DNA from: Glaciimonas immobilis
GTDB lineage: Bacteria > Pseudomonadota > Gammaproteobacteria > Burkholderiales > Burkholderiaceae_D
NCBI RefSeq assembly: GCF_011947285.1
Contig: NZ_JAAOZT010000007.1
Location: 310,001-374,000, forward strand
Reading direction: 5' to 3'
Length of the DNA stretch: 64,000 nt
The notes below the pieces were generated by a model. The model had not been told where the DNA came from. It saw nothing but the letters and a program-made list of their open reading frames with translations, and did no database searches. Shown in pieces: positions 37,130 to 45,922 of the stretch; within the stretch, counting starts at the first letter, position 1, and the number at the start of each line of letters is the position of its first letter. A program made the translations under genes and the position numbers.

Positions 37130-37206
37130 TGGTGGTGATAGGTGGATTTGAACCACCGACCCCAGCATTATGAGTGCTGTGCTCTAACCAACTGAGCTAT
37201 ATCACC
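37130..37206 (-). tRNA. tRNA-Met (anticodon CAT), elongator type
   Basis: On the minus strand the 77 nt run from GGTGATA at 37206 to an encoded CCA at 37132-37130. The acceptor stem GGTGATA/TATCACC is perfect, the D-arm is AGCTCAGTTGGTTAGAGC, the anticodon loop CTCATAA carries CAT, and the T-arm is GGTGG-TTCAAAT-CCACC. The initiator-type features (three G-C pairs in the anticodon stem, unpaired 1-72) are absent. Because it has CAT, a lysidine-modified Ile tRNA cannot be strictly excluded. It borders an integrase remnant. Confidence 0.95.
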
Positions 37207-37289
37207 AAAGAAGCCCGCTAGTATGATGTATGGTGGCGATTCTTGTCAAGCGTATTGGGGGTCCTATTTGCGCTGAAGTCGATAATTTT

Positions 37290-38282
37290 TTATTCTCTAT
37301 CATTCCGAGTCACGATAACAGTATTCAATACCTTTTTAGCAACGCTATCGCCTATGCAATCGATGACGATACGGTCCGGCATTGCGCGTAACCAGGTAAG
37401 TTGTCGCTTGGCAAGTTGACGGGTGGCGATGATACCTTTTTCGCGCATTTCTTCGAAATCATATTGGCCGTCGAGATATTCCCATGCCTGGCGATAGCCG
37501 ACGCAGCGCATTGAGGGTAATCCCGGATGCAGGTCGCCGCGGGCGCGGAGCGATTCTACTTCGGCTATCAGGCCACCGTTTTTGTTTTCCAGCATCAGAT
37601 CAAAGCGTTGTGCGATGCGGCCATGCAGGACGCTGCGGTCAGATGGTTCCAGTGCGATTGGTAATACATCGAACGGTAGTTGCGGCGGCGCTGGGTTGGT
37701 CAACAGCGAAGACATAGTCTGGCCGCTTAGTTCGATGATTTCGAGGGCGCGCTGGATGCGTTGACTGTCGTTGGGTTTAAGGCGCTCTGCGGTAATTGGG
37801 TCTAGTAGCGCTAGCTTGGCGTGCATGCCGGGCACGCCAATGATGGCGGCTTCAGCATCTAGTCTGGCGCGCAATGCCGGGTCGGCTTGCGGTAGCGTAT
37901 CCAGACCGTCGCGTAGCGCTTTGAAATAGAGCATGGTGCCGCCGACCATCAGCGCCAGTTTGCCGCGGGCGTGGATTTGTCCGATCAACGCGAGCGTGTC
38001 GGTACAGAACTGCATGGCCGAATACGATTGCGTCGGCTCTATGATGTCGATCAAATGATGTGGCGCTGCGTCGCGTTCGGCGGCGGTGGGTTTGGCCGTG
38101 CCTATATCCATGCCGCGATAGACCAGTGCAGAATCAACGGAGATGATTTCAGAAGGAATATGCCGTACAATTTCCAGCGCCGCGGCGGTTTTTCCGGAGG
38201 CGGTGGGTCCCATGATGGCGATTACTAATGGTCGTTTTTTTGAATCTTGATTCATGCGTTGTGTGTCGTCGACTTGCGTCAT
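37290..38282 (-). CDS. miaA: tRNA dimethylallyltransferase
   Basis: A 330-residue enzyme adding the dimethylallyl group to A37 of UNN-reading tRNAs, before MiaB. The P-loop is [16 protein letters not shown], followed by [18 protein letters not shown] and [11 protein letters not shown], all typical. The C-terminal part includes [15 protein letters not shown]. The start may be the ATG at 38282 or the one at 38255; neither has a strong ribosome-binding site. It follows mutL on the same strand (183-bp gap), as in many Proteobacteria. Confidence 0.95.
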   Translation of the reverse strand: MTQVDDTQRMNQDSKKRPLVIAIMGPTASGKTAAALEIVRHIPSEIISVDSALVYRGMDIGTAKPTAAERDAAPHHLIDIIEPTQSYSAMQFCTDTLALIGQIHARGKLALMVGGTMLYFKALRDGLDTLPQADPALRARLDAEAAIIGVPGMHAKLALLDPITAERLKPNDSQRIQRALEIIELSGQTMSSLLTNPAPPQLPFDVLPIALEPSDRSVLHGRIAQRFDLMLENKNGGLIAEVESLRARGDLHPGLPSMRCVGYRQAWEYLDGQYDFEEMREKGIIATRQLAKRQLTWLRAMPDRIVIDCIGDSVAKKVLNTVIVTRNDRE

Positions 38283-38465
38283 TGTTCAGTTTAAGGCTTC
38301 AGTTTAAGGCCATGCCTGGCGGCTGGAAGGCGAAGGGTTCATCATCTCACGCACGGCTTGAAGTAGGGGCTTGGCTTTCGAGGCAAAATTGCGTGCCCTG
38401 CATCGGTGGGTGCGCTATATGCCGACGCCGCGGCTCCTCTCACTATCCGCTTATTGGTCGGTCAC

Positions 38466-40358
38466 CTATTGCCCACGCAAAAAAAGTTTATTCAGATCGG
38501 ACATGGCAAGCTGGCTCCACGTCGGGCGCCCATGGTTGCATTGGTCGGCGCGGTCGGTCGCTTCCATCTGGCGCAATAGCGCGTTCATTTCTGGCACGGT
38601 CAAATGGCGATTGGCACGCACGGCTGTGTGACAGGCGAGGGTGCCTAGCAACTCGTTGCGGCGTTCTACCAATACCCGCGATCCGCCGAATTCACGTACA
38701 TCGCGCAGGACATCTCGGGCTAGCGTTTGGGCGTCGGCATTCTTTAGTAGCGCAGGAACCGCGCGCACGGCTAGCGTGGTCGGCGACATCGCGGCGATGT
38801 CGAAGCCTAACGATTGGAGGATTTCTTGATTTTCTTCGGCGGTGCCGACTTCTACGCCGTCTGCATAGAATGTCACGGGGATGAGTAACGGCTGCACTTG
38901 CATCGCGTTCTCATCGAGGGCATCTTTTAACTGCTCGTATAAAATCCGTTCGTGCGCGGCGTGCATGTCGACCAGCACGAGACCTTTGGTATTTTGCGCG
39001 AGGATGTAGATGCCATGCAATTGCGCCAGCGCGAACCCGAGTGGAAACTCATCGTTAGAACTCGCCTGCTGCGCCGTTGGCATTCCGAAACCGGGGCTGT
39101 GGGAGGGCGAGTTTGCTGGAGAGCTTGAGGGAGAGTTAGCATGCGAGTCGGCAAACAACGCGCCATAGTTGGAGGCCGACTGCGCTACGCCAGGATAAGT
39201 ATTGCCCCTGAATTGCGCGCCGAAGGCAGTTTGATGTTGGGGTTGCTGAGCAGCTTGCGGCTGCAAAATAGCCTGCAGGTGTTCCGCCGATCCTCGCATC
39301 CACGGCATAGCGCCGCTGGGCGCGGGCAAAGGCGCTGGCGTCGTGCCAAATGATGTTGCAGAAGTGAGCGCTAACGCGCGATTAACTGCGTGATAAATAA
39401 ATTGATGAATAGATCGGCTATCGCGAAAACGGACTTCAATTTTGGACGGATGGACGTTCACATCCACCAGCGCCGGGTCTAGATCCAGCGCCAGCACATA
39501 TGATGGAAAGCGGTCGCCGTGCAGCACGTCCTGATACGCCGCGCGTACCGCATGCATAAGCACTTTGTCGCGGACAAAGCGCCCATTGACATAAAAATAT
39601 TGCGCATCGCCGCGTGCTTTGGAGGCGGTAGGCAGGCCCACAAAACCGTGCAGTCGCAATGGTCCGGCGCTTTCGTCCAGTGCTAACCGGGCTTCGGCAA
39701 ATTCTGTCCCAAGTATGCTGGCGCTGCGTTTGGCGCTCTCGGTGACCATCCAGTGATCGACGGTTTTACCGTTATGGGTCAAGGAGAAGGCGACATCCGG
39801 GCGTGATAATGCAATGCGACGGACCACCTCGGCGCAATGGCCGTATTCGGTCTGGTCAGACTTCAAAAACTTGCGTCGGGCGGGCGTATTAAAATACAAA
39901 TCCTGCACATTGACCGTGCTACCTTGCGCGCCGGATGATGGCGTGACGACCAGCGTGCTGCCATCGATTTCGGACGCGTGCGGGGCTTCAGCGGTGCGCG
40001 AGGTGAACGTCATTTGTGAGACTGATGCAATCGACGCCAGCGCCTCGCCTCTGAAACCGAGCGTCGCGACGTTCTCAAGATCATACAATGAAGTGATTTT
40101 GGAGGTGGCGTGTCGGGCTAACGCCAGTGGTAACTGCTCCGGCGCGATTCCACGGCCATTATCTGTGATCGAGATGCGCTTTATGCCACCTTGTTCAAGG
40201 CGGACGGTGATCTGGTTAGCACCGGCATCCAGTGCATTTTCCAATAATTCTTTAACAACGGCGGAGGGCCGCTCGACCACCTCCCCCGCAGCAATTTGCG
40301 AAATCAGATTATCTGGCAGGGGCAAAATAGCGCGGAAAGAAGGTATTGGAGCATTCAT
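38466..40358 (-). CDS. mutL: DNA mismatch repair protein MutL
   Basis: A 630-residue protein. The GHKL ATPase domain has ISQIAAGEVVERPSAVVKEL, then DNGRGIAPEQL and GFRGEALASIASVS. The transducer region follows with VNGRFVRDKVL and VDVNVHPSKIEVRF. A linker of about 100 residues is rich in Gln, Ala and Ser-Pro (ANSPSSSPANSPSHSPG). The C-terminal dimerisation domain includes VDMHAAHERILYEQLKD and ACHTAVRANRHL. The endonuclease motif DQHA...E of other MutLs appears here as DMHAAHERILYE. Confidence 0.95.
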   Translation of the reverse strand: MNAPIPSFRAILPLPDNLISQIAAGEVVERPSAVVKELLENALDAGANQITVRLEQGGIKRISITDNGRGIAPEQLPLALARHATSKITSLYDLENVATLGFRGEALASIASVSQMTFTSRTAEAPHASEIDGSTLVVTPSSGAQGSTVNVQDLYFNTPARRKFLKSDQTEYGHCAEVVRRIALSRPDVAFSLTHNGKTVDHWMVTESAKRSASILGTEFAEARLALDESAGPLRLHGFVGLPTASKARGDAQYFYVNGRFVRDKVLMHAVRAAYQDVLHGDRFPSYVLALDLDPALVDVNVHPSKIEVRFRDSRSIHQFIYHAVNRALALTSATSFGTTPAPLPAPSGAMPWMRGSAEHLQAILQPQAAQQPQHQTAFGAQFRGNTYPGVAQSASNYGALFADSHANSPSSSPANSPSHSPGFGMPTAQQASSNDEFPLGFALAQLHGIYILAQNTKGLVLVDMHAAHERILYEQLKDALDENAMQVQPLLIPVTFYADGVEVGTAEENQEILQSLGFDIAAMSPTTLAVRAVPALLKNADAQTLARDVLRDVREFGGSRVLVERRNELLGTLACHTAVRANRHLTVPEMNALLRQMEATDRADQCNHGRPTWSQLAMSDLNKLFLRGQ

Positions 40359-40375
40359 TTGATGATTATACCGAA

Positions 40376-40484
40376 CGTATGCAAAATCGCCGCAGCGACG
40401 TTACGCCTTCCTCACGGTCCCCGTGGCCCGGTACTGGCATGCTGCCTTTGTTGGTAAGGCAAGCCGATATCGGGATTATTTTGG
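40376..40484. mobile_element. Second, diverged copy of the dispersed inverted-repeat element
   Basis: About 109 bp that align with 20316-20451: left end GCAAAAtCGCCgCAG, internal CGTTaCGCcTTCCT, CGTGGCCCG, GCTGCCTT, right end CGGGattATTTTG. The terminal repeats are less perfect (outer ACTTAC is lost). It lies in the gap between the divergent mutL and dedA genes. Confidence 0.6.
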
Positions 40485-40652
40485 ACAGTCCTGATATTTT
40501 TAGTCGTTGAATTAATCCCCCTGCAATGAGCGATTTTTGATGTTTCCTTCAGCAATAGTGGTTTACCTACTGTCAGGACTACCTTTTTTATCATTATTGG
40601 CTTTTTCTGTGCACGGGGTAGTGTATTATTTCGCGCAACCATTAGGAGAATT

Positions 40653-41303
40653 ATGGACTTTATGCAATTCTTTGACGTGATACTGCACGTCGACAAATCC
40701 TTAGGATTCTTGATTAAAGAATACGGTACCTTAATCTACATGGTGCTATTTTTAATTGTTTTTTGTGAGACCGGATTAGTCGTATTTCCGTTCTTGCCCG
40801 GGGATACATTGCTGTTCATTGGCGGTGCGTTTTGCGCAATGGGTGAAATGAATATATGGGCGTTGATGGGATTGTTGATCCTGGCAGCGACGACGGGCAA
40901 TACTTTAAACTATTGGATAGGTAGCAAGATAGGGGAGAAAGTATACTCCCACGATTATCGTTGGCTGGATCAAAAGGCGCTCCAAAGAACGCATGCTTTC
41001 TATGAGCATCACGGTGGTAAAACCATCATTTTGTCGCGTTTTATACCGATCGTACGGACCTTTGCGCCTTTTGTCGCCGGGGTATCGAAGATGACTTTTT
41101 CCAAGTTTCAGTTTTTTAATATCGCTGGCGCGTTGTTGTGGGTAATCGGTTTGGTATCGGCAGGTTATTTCTTTGGAAATATGCCGATTATCCGTGATCA
41201 CCTGAACACCATCGTTTTACTTGGGGTTGGCGCTGCGGTCATCCCGGTGGCGCTGGGTGCTATATGGAAACTATATCGCAAGCTCAGAGGGCAGAAGGCT
41301 TAA
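40653..41303 (+). CDS. DedA-family membrane protein
   Basis: A 216-residue integral membrane protein of the DedA/SNARE-associated (VTT) family. Characteristic segments are VFPFLPGDTLLFIGGAF and the motif RFIPIVRTFAPFVAGVSKM with its conserved Arg residues. About five hydrophobic segments are seen, ending in a basic tail (KLYRKLRGQKA). DedA proteins act as lipid scramblases or flippases or as drivers of membrane homeostasis. AGGAGA precedes the ATG. The gene converges on amiC over a strong bidirectional terminator. Confidence 0.92.
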   Translation: MDFMQFFDVILHVDKSLGFLIKEYGTLIYMVLFLIVFCETGLVVFPFLPGDTLLFIGGAFCAMGEMNIWALMGLLILAATTGNTLNYWIGSKIGEKVYSHDYRWLDQKALQRTHAFYEHHGGKTIILSRFIPIVRTFAPFVAGVSKMTFSKFQFFNIAGALLWVIGLVSAGYFFGNMPIIRDHLNTIVLLGVGAAVIPVALGAIWKLYRKLRGQKA

Positions 41304-41370
41304 CGCCCGCCTCAGTGGCTTGTAAACTGCGGGCGGTCTGCAGGCGAAATAGTAAAAAATTACTGTAATT

Positions 41371-41410
41371 AAAAAGGGTATGGCGCATAAGATTGCGCCA
41401 TACCCTTTTT
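41371..41410. terminator. Bidirectional terminator between dedA and amiC
   Basis: A perfect 17-bp stem AAAAAGGGTATGGCGCA / TGCGCCATACCCTTTTT with a 6-nt loop, flanked by T-runs in both directions. A second small stem (CGCCCGC 41304-41310 / GCGGGCG 41329-41335) directly follows the dedA stop. Confidence 0.92.
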
Positions 41411-41458
41411 AGTTTTAATGCAAAATCGGTATCAAGTATCGACTAAGCGTCACTATCC

Positions 41459-41520
41459 AGCGTCAATATCAAGCATCGATATCAATAGCAGCGTCAATAT
41501 CAAGCGTCGATGTCATAAAT
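41459..41520. repeat. 31-bp tandem repeat downstream of amiC
   Basis: Two adjacent units, 41459-41489 and 41490-41520, begin agcgtcaatatcaagc and differ at only a few positions in their first two thirds. A diverged third unit precedes them (41420-41458). They lie between the terminator and the amiC stop codon. Confidence 0.65.
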
Positions 41521-41531
41521 CCATGCCGCCA

Positions 41532-42905
41532 TCAGGTCAACGGATTCTTCGATAACGGTGGATTGTGCGAGAAATATTTTTTGATCCCAGCCAGGATCGC
41601 ATCGGCCATTTTGTCCTGATAGGCATTATCGGTCAGTTTGGCCTCCTCTTCAGGATTGGAGATGAAGGCCGTTTCGATCAAAATACTGGGAATGTCAGGC
41701 GCTTTTAGCACTGCAAAACCGGCCTGTTCCACGGCACCCTTGTGTAGTTTGTTGATGCCGCCGATTTCATTGAGGACGGCGCTGGCAAGCTTCATGCTGT
41801 CGTTGATTTGTGCGGTGGTCGACAGGTCGAGCAGCACGCTGGCAAGTTGACGATCATGACCCTTGATATTAACGCCACCGATCAAATCGGCCGCATTTTC
41901 TTTGTTCGCCATCCAACGCGCAGCCGTCGAGCTGGCGCCTTTTTCGGATAGCGCAAATACCGACGAGCCACGCGCGGTCGGCGTCACAAAAGCATCGGCA
42001 TGGATCGAGACGAACAAATCAGCCTGTACCTTGCGCGCTTTTTGTACGCGCATGCCTAGCGGGACGAAAAAATCGGCGTCGCGAGTGAGCATGACGCGCA
42101 TGTTTGGTTGCTGTTCGATTTTACCTTTGAGGCGTTTGGCGATAGAAAGCACGACGTCTTTTTCTCGATTGCCGCCGCGCCCGGTGGCCCCCGGATCTTC
42201 GCCGCCGTGACCGGGATCAAGGGCGATGGTAATCATCCGCGTCATGGTCGGCTGTTTGTCAGCTTTATTATCTGCCTTGTTGTCAGCGCGTCTATCCGGC
42301 TTAGGTTCCAGGCGTGCCAGCGGCGGGTCCGGCGGTCGCAGCGGGGTCGGCTTGGTCACTGCGACGGGTGGCACGATTTCGCCCGGCTCAGCCGTTGGCC
42401 ATTCGCCTTTTTGGATCATGATCGCAATCGGATCGGGCGGCACCAGCGGATACAGATCGAACACCAGACGGTATTTGTAGTTACCGATAGGATCGAGCGT
42501 AAACACTTGCGGGTTCACCTGATCTTTCAGATCAAATACCAAACGGACCACGTTAGGGCGGTTTTGACCCACCCGTACCTGTTTGATATAAGGATCGTTC
42601 GATTGAATTTTGGCGACCAGCTCTTTTAGGGCTGGGTTCAACTCAATACCCTCGATGTCGACCACCATGCGGGCAGGATTTTGTACCAGAAAATGGGTGA
42701 CTTTTAGTTCGGCATCATTCTCTAGCGTCACGCGGGTATAGTCGTCTGCTGGCCAGACCCGGACCGCAAGAATTTGTGCAGCGCGCGCGGATGGCGAAGC
42801 CAACGGTGCGATAATTGAAATAAGGAGCGTTCCGCCTGCTTTGAGCAGAGTACGACGACGTTTGGATTTTATAAGTTTGGTGCAAATTTCAATCGAGCGA
42901 GACAT
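41532..42905 (-). CDS. amiC: N-acetylmuramoyl-L-alanine amidase, AmiC type
   Basis: A 457-residue periplasmic cell-wall hydrolase that splits daughter-cell peptidoglycan. I start at the ATG at 42905. The signal region KRRRTLLKAGGTLLISIIAP has a twin-arginine-like pattern, as in other AmiC. An AMIN domain follows (about residues 45-150, VRVWPADDYTRVTLEND), then a Pro/Lys/Asp linker with ADNKADNKADK repeats. The amidase_3 domain has the zinc site LDPGHGGEDPGATG, Glu in a REKDVVLSIAKRL segment and ETAFISNPEEE. The start lies inside tsaE (37-nt overlap), indicating coupling. Confidence 0.94.
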   Translation of the reverse strand: MSRSIEICTKLIKSKRRRTLLKAGGTLLISIIAPLASPSARAAQILAVRVWPADDYTRVTLENDAELKVTHFLVQNPARMVVDIEGIELNPALKELVAKIQSNDPYIKQVRVGQNRPNVVRLVFDLKDQVNPQVFTLDPIGNYKYRLVFDLYPLVPPDPIAIMIQKGEWPTAEPGEIVPPVAVTKPTPLRPPDPPLARLEPKPDRRADNKADNKADKQPTMTRMITIALDPGHGGEDPGATGRGGNREKDVVLSIAKRLKGKIEQQPNMRVMLTRDADFFVPLGMRVQKARKVQADLFVSIHADAFVTPTARGSSVFALSEKGASSTAARWMANKENAADLIGGVNIKGHDRQLASVLLDLSTTAQINDSMKLASAVLNEIGGINKLHKGAVEQAGFAVLKAPDIPSILIETAFISNPEEEAKLTDNAYQDKMADAILAGIKKYFSHNPPLSKNPLT

Positions 42906-43354
42906 TGATGACCTTTTTCTGATACGCCGCACAATTTTACATCACGACCATCACCTGAAACACTCAGGATCACGTTAATGTCAGGTATCGGCAAAACCTT
43001 TTCTGCCTTTTCAGGCCATTCGACGATGCATATATTGGTTTCGTTAAAATGCTCGCGGAATCCGGCCTCCAGAAATTCTTCCGCACATCCCATCCGATAG
43101 AGGTCAAAATGCATCACTTCTACCGGTTTTTGATTAATATTGACGGTATAAGGTTCCACCAGCGTGTAGGTTGGACTTTTGACGTGACCGGCATATCCTG
43201 CTGCATGCAGTAAGGCCCGCGTCAGCGCCGTTTTGCCTGCGCCAAGATCGCCGTGTAAATATATCGTCAGGCCCGGTGCCAACGCCCGCGATAATGCAGC
43301 ACCAAGGGCCATCGTGCCAGCTTCGTCATGTAGATGGAGCGTAATGTCTTGCAT
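42869..43354 (-). CDS. tsaE: tRNA threonylcarbamoyladenosine biosynthesis ATPase TsaE
   Basis: A 161-residue P-loop ATPase of the TsaBDE complex that makes t6A37 in tRNAs. Walker A is GDLGAGKTALTRALLHA, followed by VKSPTYTLVEPY and the conserved HFDLYRM and VEWPEKAE. Compared with the usual 150 residues it has a slightly longer C-terminus (LARLKFAPNL) that overlaps amiC. It is divergent from queG, another tRNA-modification gene, across a 41-bp gap. Confidence 0.94.
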   Translation of the reverse strand: MQDITLHLHDEAGTMALGAALSRALAPGLTIYLHGDLGAGKTALTRALLHAAGYAGHVKSPTYTLVEPYTVNINQKPVEVMHFDLYRMGCAEEFLEAGFREHFNETNICIVEWPEKAEKVLPIPDINVILSVSGDGRDVKLCGVSEKGHQCLARLKFAPNL

Positions 43355-43395
43355 CTCGTAAAATAGTCCTCTGTCATTGATGAATTGATGTTTCC

Positions 43396-44523
43396 ATGTC
43401 TCAACCGCATTTAATTGAAACAGATAGTAACCCTACTGCCGAGACTGCGCTCGCTACGCTTGCGTTCACCATTAAGGCGTGGGGGCGGGAGCTTGGGTTT
43501 GCCGACGTGCGGATTACAGATGTCGATCTGGCGCAACAAGAAGCCGGGTTTGAGGCCTGGCTTGCCCATGGTTATCACGGTGAGATGGATTATATGGCAG
43601 CCCACGGTTTGAAGCGCGCCCGACCTGCCGATTTAGTGCCCGGCGTTATTCGGACCATCAGCGTACGTATGAATTACTTGCCACAAGACAGCGACGCAGC
43701 CTGGCGCCAGCGCGAGAAAAATCGGCTTAGTTCAGATGCAGCCTCCACCGCGACAGTCTCGTTGTATGCACGCGGACGCGATTATCACAAGGTGCTGCGC
43801 GGGCGCTTGCAGCAACTGGCGGATCGCATCGTGGCTGAAATCGGCCCCTTTGGTTATCGTGTGTTCACCGACTCGGCTCCAGTGATGGAGGTGGCGTTGG
43901 CACAAAAAGCCGGACTTGGGTGGCGGGGAAAGCACACCTTATTACTCAATCGAGAGGCAGGTTCGCTGTTTTTTCTGGGCGAAATGTTGACCGATTTGCC
44001 ACTGCCTGTTGACGCCCCGATAAGCGGGCATTGTGGTCAATGCAGCGCGTGTATAGACGTTTGTCCGACCAAGGCTATCATTGCACCCTATACGCTGGAT
44101 GCACGACGATGTATTTCTTATTTGACCATAGAGTTAAAAGGCAGTATTCCGCTAGAATTCCGACCATTAATTGGCAATCGCGTCTACGGTTGCGATGATT
44201 GTCAGTTATTTTGTCCGTGGAACAAGTTTGCCCAACCTTCCGCGCTGGATGACTTTGATGTACGTAACGGACTGGATCAGGCCACCTTGGTAGAATTATT
44301 CGGCTGGACCGAAGACCAATTCAATCTACGGCTGCAAGGTAGTCCGATACGCCGGATCGGATACGAGCGATGGCTGCGAAATATCGCGGTGGGATTGGGT
44401 AATACGGCCGCCGCCGGTGCTGGTTCAGCCGAGATTATTGCGGCGTTGCAAGCGCGTGCGGACAACCCTTCCGCGTTAATTCGTGAGCACGTTTTGTGGG
44501 CGTTGCAACAACATGTCATTTAA
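43396..44523 (+). CDS. queG: Epoxyqueuosine reductase
   Basis: A 375-residue cobalamin- and iron-sulfur-dependent enzyme for the last step of queuosine synthesis in tRNA. Two 4Fe-4S clusters are visible: CGQCSACIDVCPTKAI and CDDCQLFCPWNKF, the latter sharing the usual CP arrangement. N-terminal segments GYHGEMDYMAAH and GRDYHKVLRGRL are typical of QueG. A C-terminal HEAT-like tail follows (EHVLWALQQH). It is divergent from tsaE and overlaps the end of the AEC gene by 4 nt on the other strand. Confidence 0.95.
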   Translation: MSQPHLIETDSNPTAETALATLAFTIKAWGRELGFADVRITDVDLAQQEAGFEAWLAHGYHGEMDYMAAHGLKRARPADLVPGVIRTISVRMNYLPQDSDAAWRQREKNRLSSDAASTATVSLYARGRDYHKVLRGRLQQLADRIVAEIGPFGYRVFTDSAPVMEVALAQKAGLGWRGKHTLLLNREAGSLFFLGEMLTDLPLPVDAPISGHCGQCSACIDVCPTKAIIAPYTLDARRCISYLTIELKGSIPLEFRPLIGNRVYGCDDCQLFCPWNKFAQPSALDDFDVRNGLDQATLVELFGWTEDQFNLRLQGSPIRRIGYERWLRNIAVGLGNTAAAGAGSAEIIAALQARADNPSALIREHVLWALQQHVI

Positions 44524-45410
44524 TGCGATAGCCACAACCACAATGGCAACGTCAGCATCGACAGCACCGTACCCACAGAAATCAAGAATGCCACCAGCGG
44601 ACCATTTCCGCCGAGACGGGCCGCCAGAATATATGCACTGGAGGCCGTTGGCAGGCCGCAGAACAACACGACAATTTGCAACTGGCGATCACCCAGACCC
44701 ACCCAGCGTCCTAACACCAAAGCGACCGCCGGTAACGCCAACAATTTCACAGCAAGAAAAAATCCCGTCATTAACTTAGCCTGATGTACGCCCGCAAGGC
44801 GCAATCCCGCCCCGACCAGGAGCAAGCCGATTGCCAGCGCAGCATTACCGAGCCGCGACAATACTGCTCCCGCGACCTCCGGCAGCGGAAGGCCAGACAA
44901 GCTATATAACAGTCCGCATGCCGTCGCAATCAGCAATGGATTTCTGGCCAGTTCTTTTAACAAGCCACCATTTTTATGCACCAGCGCATGGACCGCAGCC
45001 AAATTGCACAATGGTACGCCAAAACCGATCAACAACGCCATCCAACCGGTGCCTTCCTCGCCCGCCATGCGCGATGCCAGCGCCAACGCCATATAGGAGT
45101 TGAAGCGATAGCCAGTTTGCATTCCGGACTCGTAATCCATCGGCGTTGCTTTTAAAAATGGCTTGCCGATCCAGGTCAGCAAAATAGCGGCACCGAGGGA
45201 CGTCAACCCGACCAGCAACATTTTGCCCGTGGTCTCAAAATGCAGCGGCGTCCGTGCTGTGGAATAAAACAGCAACGCGGGAAATAGCAGGTAATAGACT
45301 AGCTTTTCTGCACCGGTCCAGAACGCATCACCCCAATCGGTCATGCGCCGCAAAATGACGCCTAAAAGTATGAGGGTGAAATCGGGGAGAAGCAAGTTGA
45401 CGATGTACAT
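44520..45410 (-). CDS. AEC-family permease (auxin efflux carrier-like)
   Basis: A 296-residue membrane protein with 9-10 hydrophobic segments of the Mem_trans/AEC family, which export or exchange small organic acids. The start (MYIVNLLLPDFTLILLGVIL) and the pseudo-symmetrical second half (GNAALAIGLLLVGAGLRL, CGLPTASSAYILAARLGGNG) are typical. The substrate is not predictable. It converges on queG. Confidence 0.88.
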   Translation of the reverse strand: MYIVNLLLPDFTLILLGVILRRMTDWGDAFWTGAEKLVYYLLFPALLFYSTARTPLHFETTGKMLLVGLTSLGAAILLTWIGKPFLKATPMDYESGMQTGYRFNSYMALALASRMAGEEGTGWMALLIGFGVPLCNLAAVHALVHKNGGLLKELARNPLLIATACGLLYSLSGLPLPEVAGAVLSRLGNAALAIGLLLVGAGLRLAGVHQAKLMTGFFLAVKLLALPAVALVLGRWVGLGDRQLQIVVLFCGLPTASSAYILAARLGGNGPLVAFLISVGTVLSMLTLPLWLWLSH

Positions 45411-45922
45411 TTAGGTTTGTATTTCAGGCACGAGGGGTGAATGGCGATAACGGTAATTGATTTGCGCGTTTTCTGCCCTCATTTAAAGATTGTTAAGGCA
45501 TCTGAAGAATTCTGAACCGGCGCGGTATTCGTCTATGCAGCCCGACCTGTGCGGCTGAAACTATGGGACCCGATTATACCTTCAGCACTCGCCTTGTGAA
45601 AATAATAGTGGCTACAGAACATCTTTCTGCCATATTTTTATAAGAATTATCTGAGTGATATATAGATTTATCTGTGCCATTTAGAGAAAAATCTCCTATT
45701 AATTGACCTGCACATTTTGTAGAATTACCCACGACTAATACAAATAAATACACAATTTGGAAGACACTTTAATAATCGCGACATGATTGCAGCGAGATGG
45801 CCAAGCGATGGTCAAGTGATGGCCGAGCGCGTCAGTATGGCTTCGTGCAACGCTTCAGATTTTGCAGACGAACAAAATAGAGATCGTACTGACGCACAGA
45901 TATATAAAGAGAGCCGCAATCG
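45411..45922. other. Intergenic region upstream of the type I secretion locus
   Basis: 512 bp, AT-rich in its right half (45590-45780). It likely contains the promoter of the exporter gene. No gene or named motif is supported. The composition shift marks the border between housekeeping DNA and the RTX locus. Confidence 0.45.
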
